DNA of 64,000 nucleotides from Pseudomonadota bacterium. GTDB taxonomy: Bacteria > Pseudomonadota > Gammaproteobacteria > Xanthomonadales > Xanthomonadaceae. Shown here one piece after another: positions 1 to 8,048 of the stretch. A model generated the notes under the pieces. The model made no database searches. It was not told the DNA's origin and saw only the letters and a list, made by a program, of their open reading frames with translations. Position numbers and translations under genes: made by a program. The stretch is taken from the NCBI GenBank assembly GCA_023395465.1, contig JAEWZE010000048.1, positions 1-64,000 of the forward strand, in the 5' to 3' direction. Positions within the stretch are counted from its first letter, which is position 1; every line of letters begins with the position of its first letter.

Positions 1-58
1 CGGCGATGCTCGCGCCAACGATGGCTGGAACAGACGATTTGGCCGGGGTTGTTTGCAT
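1..58 (-). CDS. merT: MerT mercuric transport protein, N-terminal fragment
   Basis: Only the first 19 codons are in the window, and the gene runs off the left edge. The reverse strand reads MQTTPAKSSVPAIVGASIA, like the soluble N-terminus of MerT before its first membrane helix. MerT is the inner-membrane Hg(II) importer of mer operons. The assignment rests mainly on position: the ATG lies directly downstream of a classic MerR-type operator-promoter and divergent from a merR start. Another first mer gene is possible. Confidence 0.6.
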   Translation of the reverse strand, partial: MQTTPAKSSVPAIVGASIA

Positions 59-64
59 CAGAGT

Positions 65-96
65 ATACTAGCCTCTGTACCTAGGTACGGAGTCAA
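65..96 (-). promoter_or_regulatory. mer operator-promoter
   Basis: On the minus strand a TTGACT -35 (91-96) and a TAGTAT -10 (65-70) are separated by an overlong 19-20 base spacer. The spacer carries the perfect dyad GTACCTAGGTAC (77-88). This is the hallmark of MerR-controlled promoters, where Hg-MerR untwists the long spacer. It drives merT to the left. Confidence 0.85.
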
Positions 97-99
97 GCC

Positions 100-237
100 G
101 TGCGTCCGAACACGTTTACGATCAGCCGGCTGGCGGCGGCGGCCGATGTGCACGTCGAAACCGTGCGGGGGTTCAGCCGAGATACGCGTAAAAATGCCCC
201 ACAGAACTCAAATAATTCTTTCGTCGTAATGACTTAG
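100..237 (+). pseudogene. merR: merR, truncated after its N-terminal helix
   Basis: A GTG start is followed by RPNTFTISRLAAAADVHVET, the N-terminal helix-turn-helix of MerR mercury regulators. Homology stops near base 168, just after VETVR, where a family member continues YYQR. The frame then reads 22 unrelated residues to TAG at 235. A working MerR needs about 120 more residues including three metal-binding cysteines, so this is a remnant cut by an insertion, deletion or element boundary. The divergent operator is intact, so the mer genes would need a regulator supplied in trans. Confidence 0.75.
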
Positions 238-424
238 CCGATATTTTTCTTCTCGGCCGGTTGCGCCAGAAGATCGAGCGTCGGATCCAGGCGAGGCGCT
301 CGTATATTGCACGCGCGACGGTCGCACCTGGGATCACTATCTGGTCTTCTACAAGATCGGCAACATCATGCGTGTTCGTGCCGAGAGCGGGGTGCCCTAT
401 CCAAAGCCGCTGATCGGACCGTAA
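233..424 (+). pseudogene. unidentified open-frame fragment without a start codon
   Basis: An open frame from just after a stop at 230 to TAA at 422-424 reads as convincing protein, including GEALVYCTRDGRTWDHYLVF and ending VPYPKPLIGP. It contains no ATG, GTG or TTG before the conserved-looking part. It is probably the C-terminal remnant of a gene whose 5' end was lost at the same junction that truncates merR. I do not recognise the family. Bases 425-558 hold nothing I can support. Confidence 0.3.
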
Positions 425-558
425 ACCGCCATGCGCTTCACGATGTCGCTGCGGAGAGCCAACGCAGACGACCTGCCCTCACCGCATCCCGGTGACCCAG
501 CCGCGGAAGCCACCTAATGCCGTTTTTGTGATGTCTATCGCATCTATGCCGCCCCCGT

Positions 559-590
559 AACTTTGGCGCCCCCACGGACATGCTTAGGGT
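559..590 (+). promoter_or_regulatory. recurrent element promoter, copy 1
   Basis: AACTTT (559-564) is followed by TTAGGG/TAGGGT (584-590), the geometry of the recurrent motif in this window, here shifted by one base. It lies about 40 bases before the ATG at 630. An operator-like palindrome follows at 599-615. Confidence 0.5.
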
Positions 591-598
591 GTAGGTAA

Positions 599-615
599 GT
601 CTCAATGTCTGAGAC
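599..615 (+). promoter_or_regulatory. operator-like palindrome GTCTCA-N5-TGAGAC
   Basis: A perfect 6-bp inverted repeat with a 5-base spacer sits just downstream of the promoter hexamer at 584-590, where a bound repressor would block transcription. A close copy, GTCTCAATGTTTGGGAT, starts at 11280 before the MobI-like gene. The two probably bind the same regulator. Confidence 0.5.
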
Positions 616-629
616 AATGCGAGTCAGTC

Positions 630-986
630 ATGGCCTCCGTCCTATCCCTCATCCTCCTCGTAGTCATCGTTGCGAGCATTGTCGCGCTCCTGCGCACGCT
701 CTCGTCCATGCAGGAAGGCGACAACGAGGCCGAGAAGGTTCGTGCACACGAGCAGTGGCTCGGTGAAGTGACGCACAGCGTGCTTCGCAACCGCCGGGAG
801 CGCCCAGTAGGGTTCGTGCCTGGCGCGAATGCCGCCGGCCTCACCCAAGGCACCAACGATTCCCATGCGTACGGCTGGGTGGACGCGCCCTTGCCACTCT
901 CTGTCGTCCACACCGCTCCGACGGGCGTCGATGGACGAATGATCAACCCGGCCGATCCATTCTTTGCGACGGGAGATCTGTCATGA
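630..986 (+). CDS. small membrane-anchored protein, unknown function
   Basis: 118 aa. Residues about 2-22 form one hydrophobic helix (LSLILLVVIVASIVALL), followed by a charged region and a proline/glycine-rich tail. It shares the motif RPVGFVPG with its downstream neighbour, which has the same layout and RPVGFLPG, so the two look like diverged duplicates. Its stop overlaps the next start (ATGA), so they are translationally coupled. It is probably an inner-membrane protein with a cytoplasmic or periplasmic tail. I do not recognise the family. The position beside the tra genes suggests an element-specific role. Confidence 0.6.
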   Translation: MASVLSLILLVVIVASIVALLRTLSSMQEGDNEAEKVRAHEQWLGEVTHSVLRNRRERPVGFVPGANAAGLTQGTNDSHAYGWVDAPLPLSVVHTAPTGVDGRMINPADPFFATGDLS

Positions 987-1474
987 CTAGCATGCTTGGT
1001 GTCCTCGTAATTGTGGGCATCGTCGCGTCCTACCTTGTCAAGACGATTCGAGACTCCAATCGAATTGCCCAGGAACGGCGCGAGCGAGATGCCCATAGCG
1101 CTGCCCTTGCCGCGCAAGCCGACAAGTGGAGCGAGAACCGCATTGCCCGCATCGAAGCCGAGACTCAGGCAATCTTGGCGGCTGGCGTGCAGGTACGGCC
1201 GGTGGGTTTTCTGCCAGGCGACCAGCGCCACCAGGCGGCCGGATTTGGCCCCGCGGATCCGATCCGCCGTCCGGTCGGCGTGAGTGAAGACGTGTTCTCC
1301 GGCGTGGGCGGGTCGGCGATGGGGTGTTCCACAGCATGGGCGGGCGGCACGCGACTGGATGCCGACACAGATCTCCCGCGACCCACGTTCGTGAGCTGCA
1401 ATCCTCTGGACCAGCTTTACGGTTACCCTGGAGGGGCAGAGGCGAACTCCCTCGAGCCGACCGATTGGAGCTGA
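983..1474 (+). CDS. small membrane-anchored protein, paralogue of the upstream gene
   Basis: 163 aa. It has an N-terminal helix (about residues 4-20, MLGVLVIVGIVASYLV), then a basic/acidic probable coiled coil (residues 21-65), then RPVGFLPG and a glycine-rich C-terminal half. It overlaps the upstream gene by 4 bases and is followed directly by a strong terminator, so the two form a two-gene operon. Function unknown. The shared RPVGF(V/L)PG motif is the only link to anything in the window. Confidence 0.6.
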   Translation: MTSMLGVLVIVGIVASYLVKTIRDSNRIAQERRERDAHSAALAAQADKWSENRIARIEAETQAILAAGVQVRPVGFLPGDQRHQAAGFGPADPIRRPVGVSEDVFSGVGGSAMGCSTAWAGGTRLDADTDLPRPTFVSCNPLDQLYGYPGGAEANSLEPTDWS

Positions 1475-1483
1475 GAAAGTAAA

Positions 1484-1510
1484 GGGGCCGCATTGCTGCG
1501 GCCCCTTTTC
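1484..1510. terminator. bidirectional rho-independent terminator
   Basis: GGGGCCGCA - TTGC - TGCGGCCCC forms a perfect 9-bp stem followed by TTTTC. On the other strand it is followed by CTTT. It ends the 630-1474 operon and, from the opposite side, the minus-strand tra operon ending at 1531. Confidence 0.9.
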
Positions 1511-1530
1511 TCTTCACTATGCACTACGGG

Positions 1531-2064
1531 TTATGAGGCTCCCGACGCCATCTCTGCGTCGATGTATTCCATCATGGCCTGTTCTTCCGGAGAGAGTTGC
1601 TCTGCTGTCGCAACCACTTGCGCATGCTGTTGCTTCACAGCAACGCCCGCGGTGTCGACCACGCTGCTCTGCAGCGGAGCGACCTGCTGGACCGGCGCCG
1701 CTCCGAAGAGCACGTCAGCCACTGGCGTAGCGGGATCTACCTCAGCGGTCGGCACGTAAGCGCCTGACTTGAGGATCGCGATGATCTGCCTAGCCTCAGC
1801 CAGCTCCTGGCGCACGCGGCTGTTCTCCTCCCACTCGCGACGCACCTTGGCCTTGTCGTTGTCGAGCTGACGGGCTTCCCGACGCGTCGCCGAACTGTTC
1901 TTCCATACGTTAACTCCGATGATGAACGCAGCGGCCAGCAGCACAAGGCCAAAGCTGATCCCGCCAGGTCCACCATCTATCGCGGTATGCACTGCTTCCC
2001 GCCGCGCTAGCAGGAGGGCCACGTCGGGATGCACGTTAGCCGTCATGAAGAGGTTGCTGATCAT
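1531..2064 (-). CDS. small membrane protein with coiled coil, end of the tra operon
   Basis: 177 aa from the ATG at 2064, chosen because GGAG lies 7 bases upstream; an in-frame ATG at 2088 lacks a ribosome site. A single helix lies near residues 37-54 (SFGLVLLAAAFIIGVNVW). A charged coiled coil (about residues 58-95) and an acidic C-terminus (SPEEQAMMEYIDAEM) follow. It lies 72 bases after traG on the same strand and is probably transcribed with it. I do not recognise it. The layout recalls the small membrane proteins at 630 and 983 on the opposite strand. Confidence 0.65.
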   Translation of the reverse strand: MISNLFMTANVHPDVALLLARREAVHTAIDGGPGGISFGLVLLAAAFIIGVNVWKNSSATRREARQLDNDKAKVRREWEENSRVRQELAEARQIIAILKSGAYVPTAEVDPATPVADVLFGAAPVQQVAPLQSSVVDTAGVAVKQQHAQVVATAEQLSPEEQAMMEYIDAEMASGAS

Positions 2065-2135
2065 CTGTATCTCCAGTGTGCAGGGCAAACGGGCCCAGTC
2101 CGTACCACTTTCGTGGTGAAAACCTTTGGCACCTC

Positions 2136-5100
2136 CTAGTTTCTGATCTGGCTCATCGGCGGGGATTGCGGCAGCACTACACCGTTGGCGTTTGGCTGCA
2201 GCTGTGCCGGCAGACGAAGATTGATCTCACGGACTTCCGGCGAGTCGCCCGCGTACCCCGCTGCCATGAGCGCTTCGCGGGCTTGGACCTGGCCAGCAGA
2301 GTCAAACGTGCCGGGAGCGCCCATATCTGCGCTGAACTGCGTCATGACATTGTCCCAGTTGCCGTCGGGCCCCCAGTTGTCCGACACCGCGCGGGCGGCG
2401 GCAGACACTGCAGGGGCTGCCACTACAGTGCTGAGTGCGCCATTGCTGGCTTGCTCCACCTGCCCTGGGTACACGTGATGGCGTGCCTCTGCTCGGGCCT
2501 GCTCCGTCATCCCTGCAATGGTCTCCTCCCGAGCTGTCCGGACCTGTTCTGCCTGCTCCTTGAAACCAAGCCTCTCGTAGGCATCAGCATTCTTGGTCAT
2601 CGTGTTCACCACTGCAGCCCAATCTCGGACGGTGGCGGTCCCTTCCTGTGCTCCGATTGGGTAGTTGTTCTCGACGAGCTGCTTGACATCGTGATTGATC
2701 GTTTCCAACTTTTCTGCCTGCACCGTGTCCCAGCCAGTGGTAGCGGCATGTGCTTCCCGCCCTTCCGCGGCACGCCCGTGGTGACCGTCCTTCATCGCTG
2801 TCCACTGCTCGTCAAAGCCGGCCGCACTCGTGGGCACACTGGCAGTCCTGCCAGCAAGCTCTCCTGAGTCAGCCGACACCGTGCCCTGTGCAGCGCCAAT
2901 GCGGCCTTGCACTGCGGCGGCGACAGGCGCCGCGTCGATGCCTGGTCCAACGACGTGGTCCGTCTGGTACTTGGTTCCGATCGCAGCATAGGCGCCCAAG
3001 CCAACGCCATCGTTCTCAGAAGCGCGGCCCATCATCGCTACGCCGTTCCCCGCGAGAGTGGAGCCACCGAAGGCCAACGCAAGTAGGGCATCCGCGTCTG
3101 CTCTCATCGTCTCAGGCATGCCCTTGCCGTCGTACAGGGTCTTGAGAGAGGCAAAGCCGACACGCTCGTCATCGCCTGCGAAATGCGCGGCATCGGCTGC
3201 AGCACGATTCGCCTGGTAAGCCTGTGCCGCCTCCGGGCCAGCCGCGCTGATGATTCGTGCTGCATGCCGGTTGAAATCGTCCAGCTTGCCGTCGTCTGAA
3301 AGACGCTTCAGGACCTCTGCGCCATGCGTCTGCCCCTTTAGGCCAATCTGGTGGGTATCCGACTTCGCTGATTCATACGTCAGGCGCGCGGTATCCGCCT
3401 CCCTGAAAGCGTTGGCAAGACGCTGACCCGTTTCGGTGCTCTGCGTAGCCTCGCCCATGCTCGCGAAGCGCTGGCCAGCCTCCGATGCAAATCCGCGGGC
3501 GAGAGTGGCTTCCGTGGCGTGGTCCTTCTTGGTGCCGTACTCGAGCGCGTCGCTAATTGCCTTTTCGTTGCTAAGGCGTGTCTGCTCAGACGTGTTGTCG
3601 GACGACTGAACAGTATTGGTGATGGACTTAACGTAATCCTCTTTCAGGCCCATCGTCATGCCAAGCTGGGCCGCTGCGGCACCGAAGCTCAGGCCTGACG
3701 ACTTAGCGTACTGATTCGCCACCGCTGCAAACGCCGTCTGGTCACTGGATAGCCCCTTAAGGAGAGCAGCGCCCTCTCGCTCGCTATGACTGAGAGCTTC
3801 GGTGTTGCTCAGGGCGTCCTTGATGGCGCCGCCTGCCGCCATGGTCTCAGACGATTGCCCATAGGTTCCGCCGCTGGTGCTCAGCTTGTAGCCCGCGCTG
3901 ACGGCCTCAAATGTTTCCCGCTGGGCGGCGAACGCGAGCTCAGTTGCCCGTGCCTCGGAGGAGGATACGGAGCGCTGGGCGACGGCCGAAGCATCGAACG
4001 TGAAGCCGCTGCGGCCGACCATCATGGCCCCGCTGCCGGCGTTCGACTCCGAGATTCCTGCTGCCTGATGTACGGGAGCGATTTGGCTCGCCATAGGAGC
4101 CATCTTCGTCTCGTCCACCACGTCCGAGTGCTGCAGGCGCCCTGCCAGATAGGACATGGAAACCGCGCCGCCGTAAATCAACGACATCGCCAGCGCCGGC
4201 GTCGCCGCTACCAGCGCGGACGTAGCGCCCAGGGTGTTCATCGCCTCATTGGCGATCAGCTCGAGGTCGCGGGGCGAGTAGCGGTCCAGGCTGCCCAGCT
4301 GCGCGAAGTAGTCCTCCATGCGGATCTTGCTGTAGAGCTGGGTGATGGTGAGCATGGGGAACCAGAGGGCCACCCAGACGGTGAGCATGAGGTACTTGAC
4401 CACCAGGCCCCAGCCGACCTGCCCCAGCATGACAACGAACGCCATCACCGGCGCCAGAGCATAGAACAGAGCCTCGAAGAAGCCGACGATGGGCCGGAGC
4501 AGGCGGACGAAGAGGTTCTCTTCAGCCGCCCACTGGGTGGTGCGGCGCATGTTGGCTTCCTCCAGCATCACCAGTGCCTGGCGATCCATTGGGCTCAACG
4601 ACCCTCGCAGTTCTGCCTCAGCCCATAGCGCCGAGACCATGTGGCCGACGACCAGCTCCTGGGCCGCCACTGCGTCGTTAGACGCGGTCTGCGCGAACGC
4701 ACGGGAAATTTCCAACGCGTTTGTCTTGAGCTTGCCCTTCTCCGCTGCCTTGTCAAAGCTCTCGAGTAGCGCTCCGCTGTCTTTGCCTGCCTTGAGCCGC
4801 GCGTTCGCATCCGCGCAGGAGATCGCCTCCTTCTCAGCGTAGCCGCTCGGCCCCGGCGTGGCGTAGAGCGTATCGCGCGCCCGCAGGGCGAACTTCTCAC
4901 TGAACACCCCATCGTCCAAGCTCGCATTCATGGGGAGTGCGGCCGGGACGTATCCGCTCTTGATCGGCGGACTTACGCAGTCGGCCATGTAGCTAATCAT
5001 GTTGCTGCGGTAGTAGTCGTACTCGCCGGCCTGCCCATCCGGGCTGAGATTCGCTTCGCCGAATCGAGGATCTGCGACCATCTCCCTCAACGAGGAGAGA

Positions 5101-5531
5101 AGCATCAGGTTCCGGCCCAGGCCACCGGTGAGCACGCGCTCCTCGTCGGTAGGGCGGCCCATCACCGTGTCGTAAAGGCCGGTGATGCCCAGTCCTACGT
5201 TCGAGACGAAGTAGCCCGCCGCGGCTAATCCGAAGGGAACGTTGTCGACCACGTAGGTGCGGGGAGCCGTCCCGCCGGGCGGGGGCATGACCTCCACGAC
5301 CATAACGCGATCCGCTCGGGTGCCGAACATGATCATGAAGATGATGAGGCTGATCAGCACCGACATGGGATTGAAGCTCGGGCCTTGTGGCGACATAGCG
5401 CCCTTGAAGGCCATGACGAGCAACCCCACCAGGCCACCGAGCGCTCCGAGCGTGGCGTACCCTTGGACCATCGCCACGCCGTTTAGGACGGCATGTACGA
5501 ATCGGCCATCGCCGAGGACCATGATCTCCAT
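2136..5531 (-). CDS. traG: TraG, mating-pair stabilisation / entry-exclusion protein
   Basis: 1131 aa, close to the length of SXT TraG. The N-terminal third is membrane-bound: helices near residues 18-44 and 52-71, then a cluster around residues 340-400 and another near 430-460. The C-terminal 600 residues are long, alanine-rich, soluble and partly helical. This is the TraG arrangement of F- and SXT-type systems, where the N-terminus helps pilus assembly and the periplasmic C-terminus stabilises mating pairs. It is last of traF-traH-traG, the order in SXT-like elements, and starts 10 bases after traH. I call it from architecture, neighbours and length. Confidence 0.85.
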   Translation of the reverse strand: MEIMVLGDGRFVHAVLNGVAMVQGYATLGALGGLVGLLVMAFKGAMSPQGPSFNPMSVLISLIIFMIMFGTRADRVMVVEVMPPPGGTAPRTYVVDNVPFGLAAAGYFVSNVGLGITGLYDTVMGRPTDEERVLTGGLGRNLMLLSSLREMVADPRFGEANLSPDGQAGEYDYYRSNMISYMADCVSPPIKSGYVPAALPMNASLDDGVFSEKFALRARDTLYATPGPSGYAEKEAISCADANARLKAGKDSGALLESFDKAAEKGKLKTNALEISRAFAQTASNDAVAAQELVVGHMVSALWAEAELRGSLSPMDRQALVMLEEANMRRTTQWAAEENLFVRLLRPIVGFFEALFYALAPVMAFVVMLGQVGWGLVVKYLMLTVWVALWFPMLTITQLYSKIRMEDYFAQLGSLDRYSPRDLELIANEAMNTLGATSALVAATPALAMSLIYGGAVSMSYLAGRLQHSDVVDETKMAPMASQIAPVHQAAGISESNAGSGAMMVGRSGFTFDASAVAQRSVSSSEARATELAFAAQRETFEAVSAGYKLSTSGGTYGQSSETMAAGGAIKDALSNTEALSHSEREGAALLKGLSSDQTAFAAVANQYAKSSGLSFGAAAAQLGMTMGLKEDYVKSITNTVQSSDNTSEQTRLSNEKAISDALEYGTKKDHATEATLARGFASEAGQRFASMGEATQSTETGQRLANAFREADTARLTYESAKSDTHQIGLKGQTHGAEVLKRLSDDGKLDDFNRHAARIISAAGPEAAQAYQANRAAADAAHFAGDDERVGFASLKTLYDGKGMPETMRADADALLALAFGGSTLAGNGVAMMGRASENDGVGLGAYAAIGTKYQTDHVVGPGIDAAPVAAAVQGRIGAAQGTVSADSGELAGRTASVPTSAAGFDEQWTAMKDGHHGRAAEGREAHAATTGWDTVQAEKLETINHDVKQLVENNYPIGAQEGTATVRDWAAVVNTMTKNADAYERLGFKEQAEQVRTAREETIAGMTEQARAEARHHVYPGQVEQASNGALSTVVAAPAVSAAARAVSDNWGPDGNWDNVMTQFSADMGAPGTFDSAGQVQAREALMAAGYAGDSPEVREINLRLPAQLQPNANGVVLPQSPPMSQIRN

Positions 5532-5541
5532 CTAGTGCCCC

Positions 5542-6969
5542 CTACCAGCCGCCGACGACGCTGGCGGCCACGGCCGTCTGTGAGCAGCGGTCGATCGCCG
5601 ATGCGAGCATGTCGTTGCCCTGGGTCTTGCTGCGGATGTCGGCAAGCTGCTTGTCCAGAGTCTCGCTTGCCTCGATGAGCAGGTCGGCAGCAGGACCGGA
5701 CCCGACAACCACGGCTTTGCGGCCGATGTGGGCGCGAAGCTTGGCGATGGTCTGCTTCAGGCCGGTGTGGAGGGTCTCGGCAGCGATCTGAGGGGCCAGG
5801 CCCTCCACGATGAGGCGCGCGTAGCCCATGCCAACCTCGCCGCTGCGAGCGCAGGCGAACGCCCGGGCACCCATGCTGTTGGTCCTGGCGACCATGATCG
5901 TTTCGAGCTGCGTCATGGCCTCCCGATTCATGTCACCCGGCATCACCGAGCGGGCAAGCAAGCCTGGCTGTCCATCCGCGCCGAGGTAGGTGTCCACGAT
6001 CTGCTGTGCCACAGTCTTGCCAAACTTCCGTTCCGTGGTCTTAGGATTCAGGCACTGCTCGTCGCTGCAGGTGTAGACGCTGTATTCGTCGGTGGCGTCG
6101 GCCTCGAGTGTCGCGTACTCGGCCAGGGTCAGTTCCGGGTAGAAGGTGTGCATGCCGATGTCGCCGTTCTCGGATGACATGGGGCACTTGTCGTCGTCGC
6201 CACTCGCCGAGCAGGTCACGATCGTCCCGATGATGGACATCACCTCTTCTCGGACCTTCTGGGAATCGCCTAGCCAGCTGGCTGCCTCCGTCTCCTCCAG
6301 CGCGGTCCAGATCAGGTTGCCCTGCAGCACGTCCTCCATACCCGGATCACCCAGCGCGCCGACCACGGGACTCTCCTTGCCCGGACCGGCGTTGTAGCTC
6401 TCGAACCAGTCGCGCGTCCGGGAGAAGCTGGCCTCGGAAGCCGCGTTTCGACCGGCCTCGGCTGCCCAGCCGAACGGATTCTCCTTGTTGGAGGCGGCGT
6501 CCACCATCTGGTTGGCGATCTGGCAGCTCGACATGTTGTCGAAGTTCAGCGCCTGCACCGTGTCTTGGATGTCGCTCATGACGGCGTCGCACAGCGAGCA
6601 GGTCTGGCTCAACGCCATCTTGAATGCGGCGCCGCCGATGTTGCCGATGATGGCGCGCCCCATCTGGATGTACTGCTCCTTGTCGGGGAAGCTCAGGTTG
6701 CCGCCATACATGTCAATGCCACCGCAGCCTGCCGAGACGCTCGGAGGGTCGAAGGACCAGTGCGGAACCGTCTTGATGGGCTGGCGGACGGAAACGCCAC
6801 CACCGGTGATCACGCCGCGCGTCGCGCCGCGGACAACGCCTGGCATGGTGCTGTTGTAGTGGCCGCCGAACATCTCACGCATCTTGTCGTTCACGGCGTC
6901 CGCCGCTGCGTTGCCGGCGGTAAGGCCTAGCACGATGCCGATCAGGACCGGGGCGAAGCGCAACTTCAT
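5542..6969 (-). CDS. traH: TraH, F-type conjugal pilus assembly protein
   Basis: 475 aa with a Sec signal peptide (cleavage probably after NAAADA). Residues about 75-95 carry the family signature SAGCGGIDMYGG, followed by a conserved QYIQMGRAIIGNIGGAAFKM-type segment. Paired cysteines (CSLC, SSCQ) probably form disulfides. TraH is a periplasmic/outer-membrane-associated protein needed to assemble and extend the F-type conjugative pilus, acting with TraF. Its start overlaps the traF stop by 4 bases (ATGA), so the two are coupled. Confidence 0.9.
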   Translation of the reverse strand: MKLRFAPVLIGIVLGLTAGNAAADAVNDKMREMFGGHYNSTMPGVVRGATRGVITGGGVSVRQPIKTVPHWSFDPPSVSAGCGGIDMYGGNLSFPDKEQYIQMGRAIIGNIGGAAFKMALSQTCSLCDAVMSDIQDTVQALNFDNMSSCQIANQMVDAASNKENPFGWAAEAGRNAASEASFSRTRDWFESYNAGPGKESPVVGALGDPGMEDVLQGNLIWTALEETEAASWLGDSQKVREEVMSIIGTIVTCSASGDDDKCPMSSENGDIGMHTFYPELTLAEYATLEADATDEYSVYTCSDEQCLNPKTTERKFGKTVAQQIVDTYLGADGQPGLLARSVMPGDMNREAMTQLETIMVARTNSMGARAFACARSGEVGMGYARLIVEGLAPQIAAETLHTGLKQTIAKLRAHIGRKAVVVGSGPAADLLIEASETLDKQLADIRSKTQGNDMLASAIDRCSQTAVAASVVGGW

Positions 6970-7973
6970 CGGGTTTCTCCAGGGGACTGGGGGTTCACGA
7001 CCCAGGTGGTGCTGCCGCCCTTCACGCTGGCGTTCCGCAGGGTTTGGAGCAACTGCTCCGGGTTGTCACCGGAAAGGTCCGGTGCGGCGGCCTGCATGAG
7101 GCCATCAGGCAGGAATCGGCGAGGCTCGCCGCGGACAGCGCGCTCGTACTCTTCCTCGCTGATCCACTCGTTGACGGCTGCCAGTTCGAGCAGGCGGCTC
7201 TCGATCTCCGACTCGGTGCGCAGACCCGCCGCCAGGTTGTGCAGCTCACCGGTCACGGTGTCGGCGACCACCAAGGTCGGGGTGACCATGACGCCCAGTT
7301 CCTGGGCTTGGCCACTGTTGTTGACGTACGCGACATCGCGCCAGGTCGGCGGCGGACCGCCATCGAGCGAGATGGGAAGGATCGACAGGCCGATGTTTGC
7401 CTGCACCCTTTCGAGGATCGGCTCCTGCTTGGCGCAGTAGGGGCACGTGGACAGGTAGAAGTACCAGAGGCCAACGCGCTCGGTGATCTTGGCCATTGCC
7501 TGCTGCTTGGCCACGCTCATCTCGGCCTGCGCGGCGCGCTGTTGGAGCGCGGTGATCGGCGAGCGGGCGGTCTCGTCCAGCGCCGGGTTGCTGGTGACCA
7601 CGCGGGTCCAGACCTGGGAGAACTGCTCCGCGCGGTCGGTGGCCAAGCGCTGGAGGTAGGCCAGGAGCTCGACGTTCTCGGGCGTCGGGTTGTCGATCGC
7701 CGCGTCGCGGTACTTGGGCAGGTTGTCACGCAGCCACGCGGACGAGAGCACGGCCGGCTCAGCCGGGCTGGATTGCTGCGGAGCGGGTGCCGGCATCGGC
7801 GCCGGCAGCATCACCGGAGGCTTGGGCTTCTTCCGCTTGGGGGGATCTGGCTCGTAGAAGTGCCAGCCGTCCGCACGCGAGCGCCAGTAGCGCTGCTCAC
7901 TGTTGTCCGCCGCCGCGGCCGACAAGGACGCCAGCGCGAGGGACGTTGCAACAAGAAGGGAGAGGCGGTTCAT
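6966..7973 (-). CDS. traF: TraF, thioredoxin-like periplasmic pilus assembly protein
   Basis: 335 aa. A signal peptide (residues 1-22) is followed by the family motif GWHFYEPDPP (about 36-45), a proline-rich linker, and a thioredoxin fold with active site STCPYC (C177, C180) and a cis-proline near MVTPTL (about 248). TraF of F- and SXT-type systems folds periplasmic transfer proteins together with TraH. The intact CXXC suggests disulfide exchange, perhaps on the cysteine-rich TraH encoded next. It begins 76 bases after the FlhDC-like gene and overlaps traH. Confidence 0.88.
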   Translation of the reverse strand: MNRLSLLVATSLALASLSAAAADNSEQRYWRSRADGWHFYEPDPPKRKKPKPPVMLPAPMPAPAPQQSSPAEPAVLSSAWLRDNLPKYRDAAIDNPTPENVELLAYLQRLATDRAEQFSQVWTRVVTSNPALDETARSPITALQQRAAQAEMSVAKQQAMAKITERVGLWYFYLSTCPYCAKQEPILERVQANIGLSILPISLDGGPPPTWRDVAYVNNSGQAQELGVMVTPTLVVADTVTGELHNLAAGLRTESEIESRLLELAAVNEWISEEEYERAVRGEPRRFLPDGLMQAAAPDLSGDNPEQLLQTLRNASVKGGSTTWVVNPQSPGETR

Positions 7974-8048
7974 CGCTGCAATGGTGCAGCGCCGCCCCTC
8001 CCCTTCTTCGCCGCAACCCGCCCGAATACAGGCGAGGTTGGCGGGTGA

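Noticed and set aside
307..495. 62-codon open frame with an ATG near the mer junction
   Set aside because: The overlapping frame ending at 424 reads as better protein; this one has arginine/histidine-rich shadow composition.
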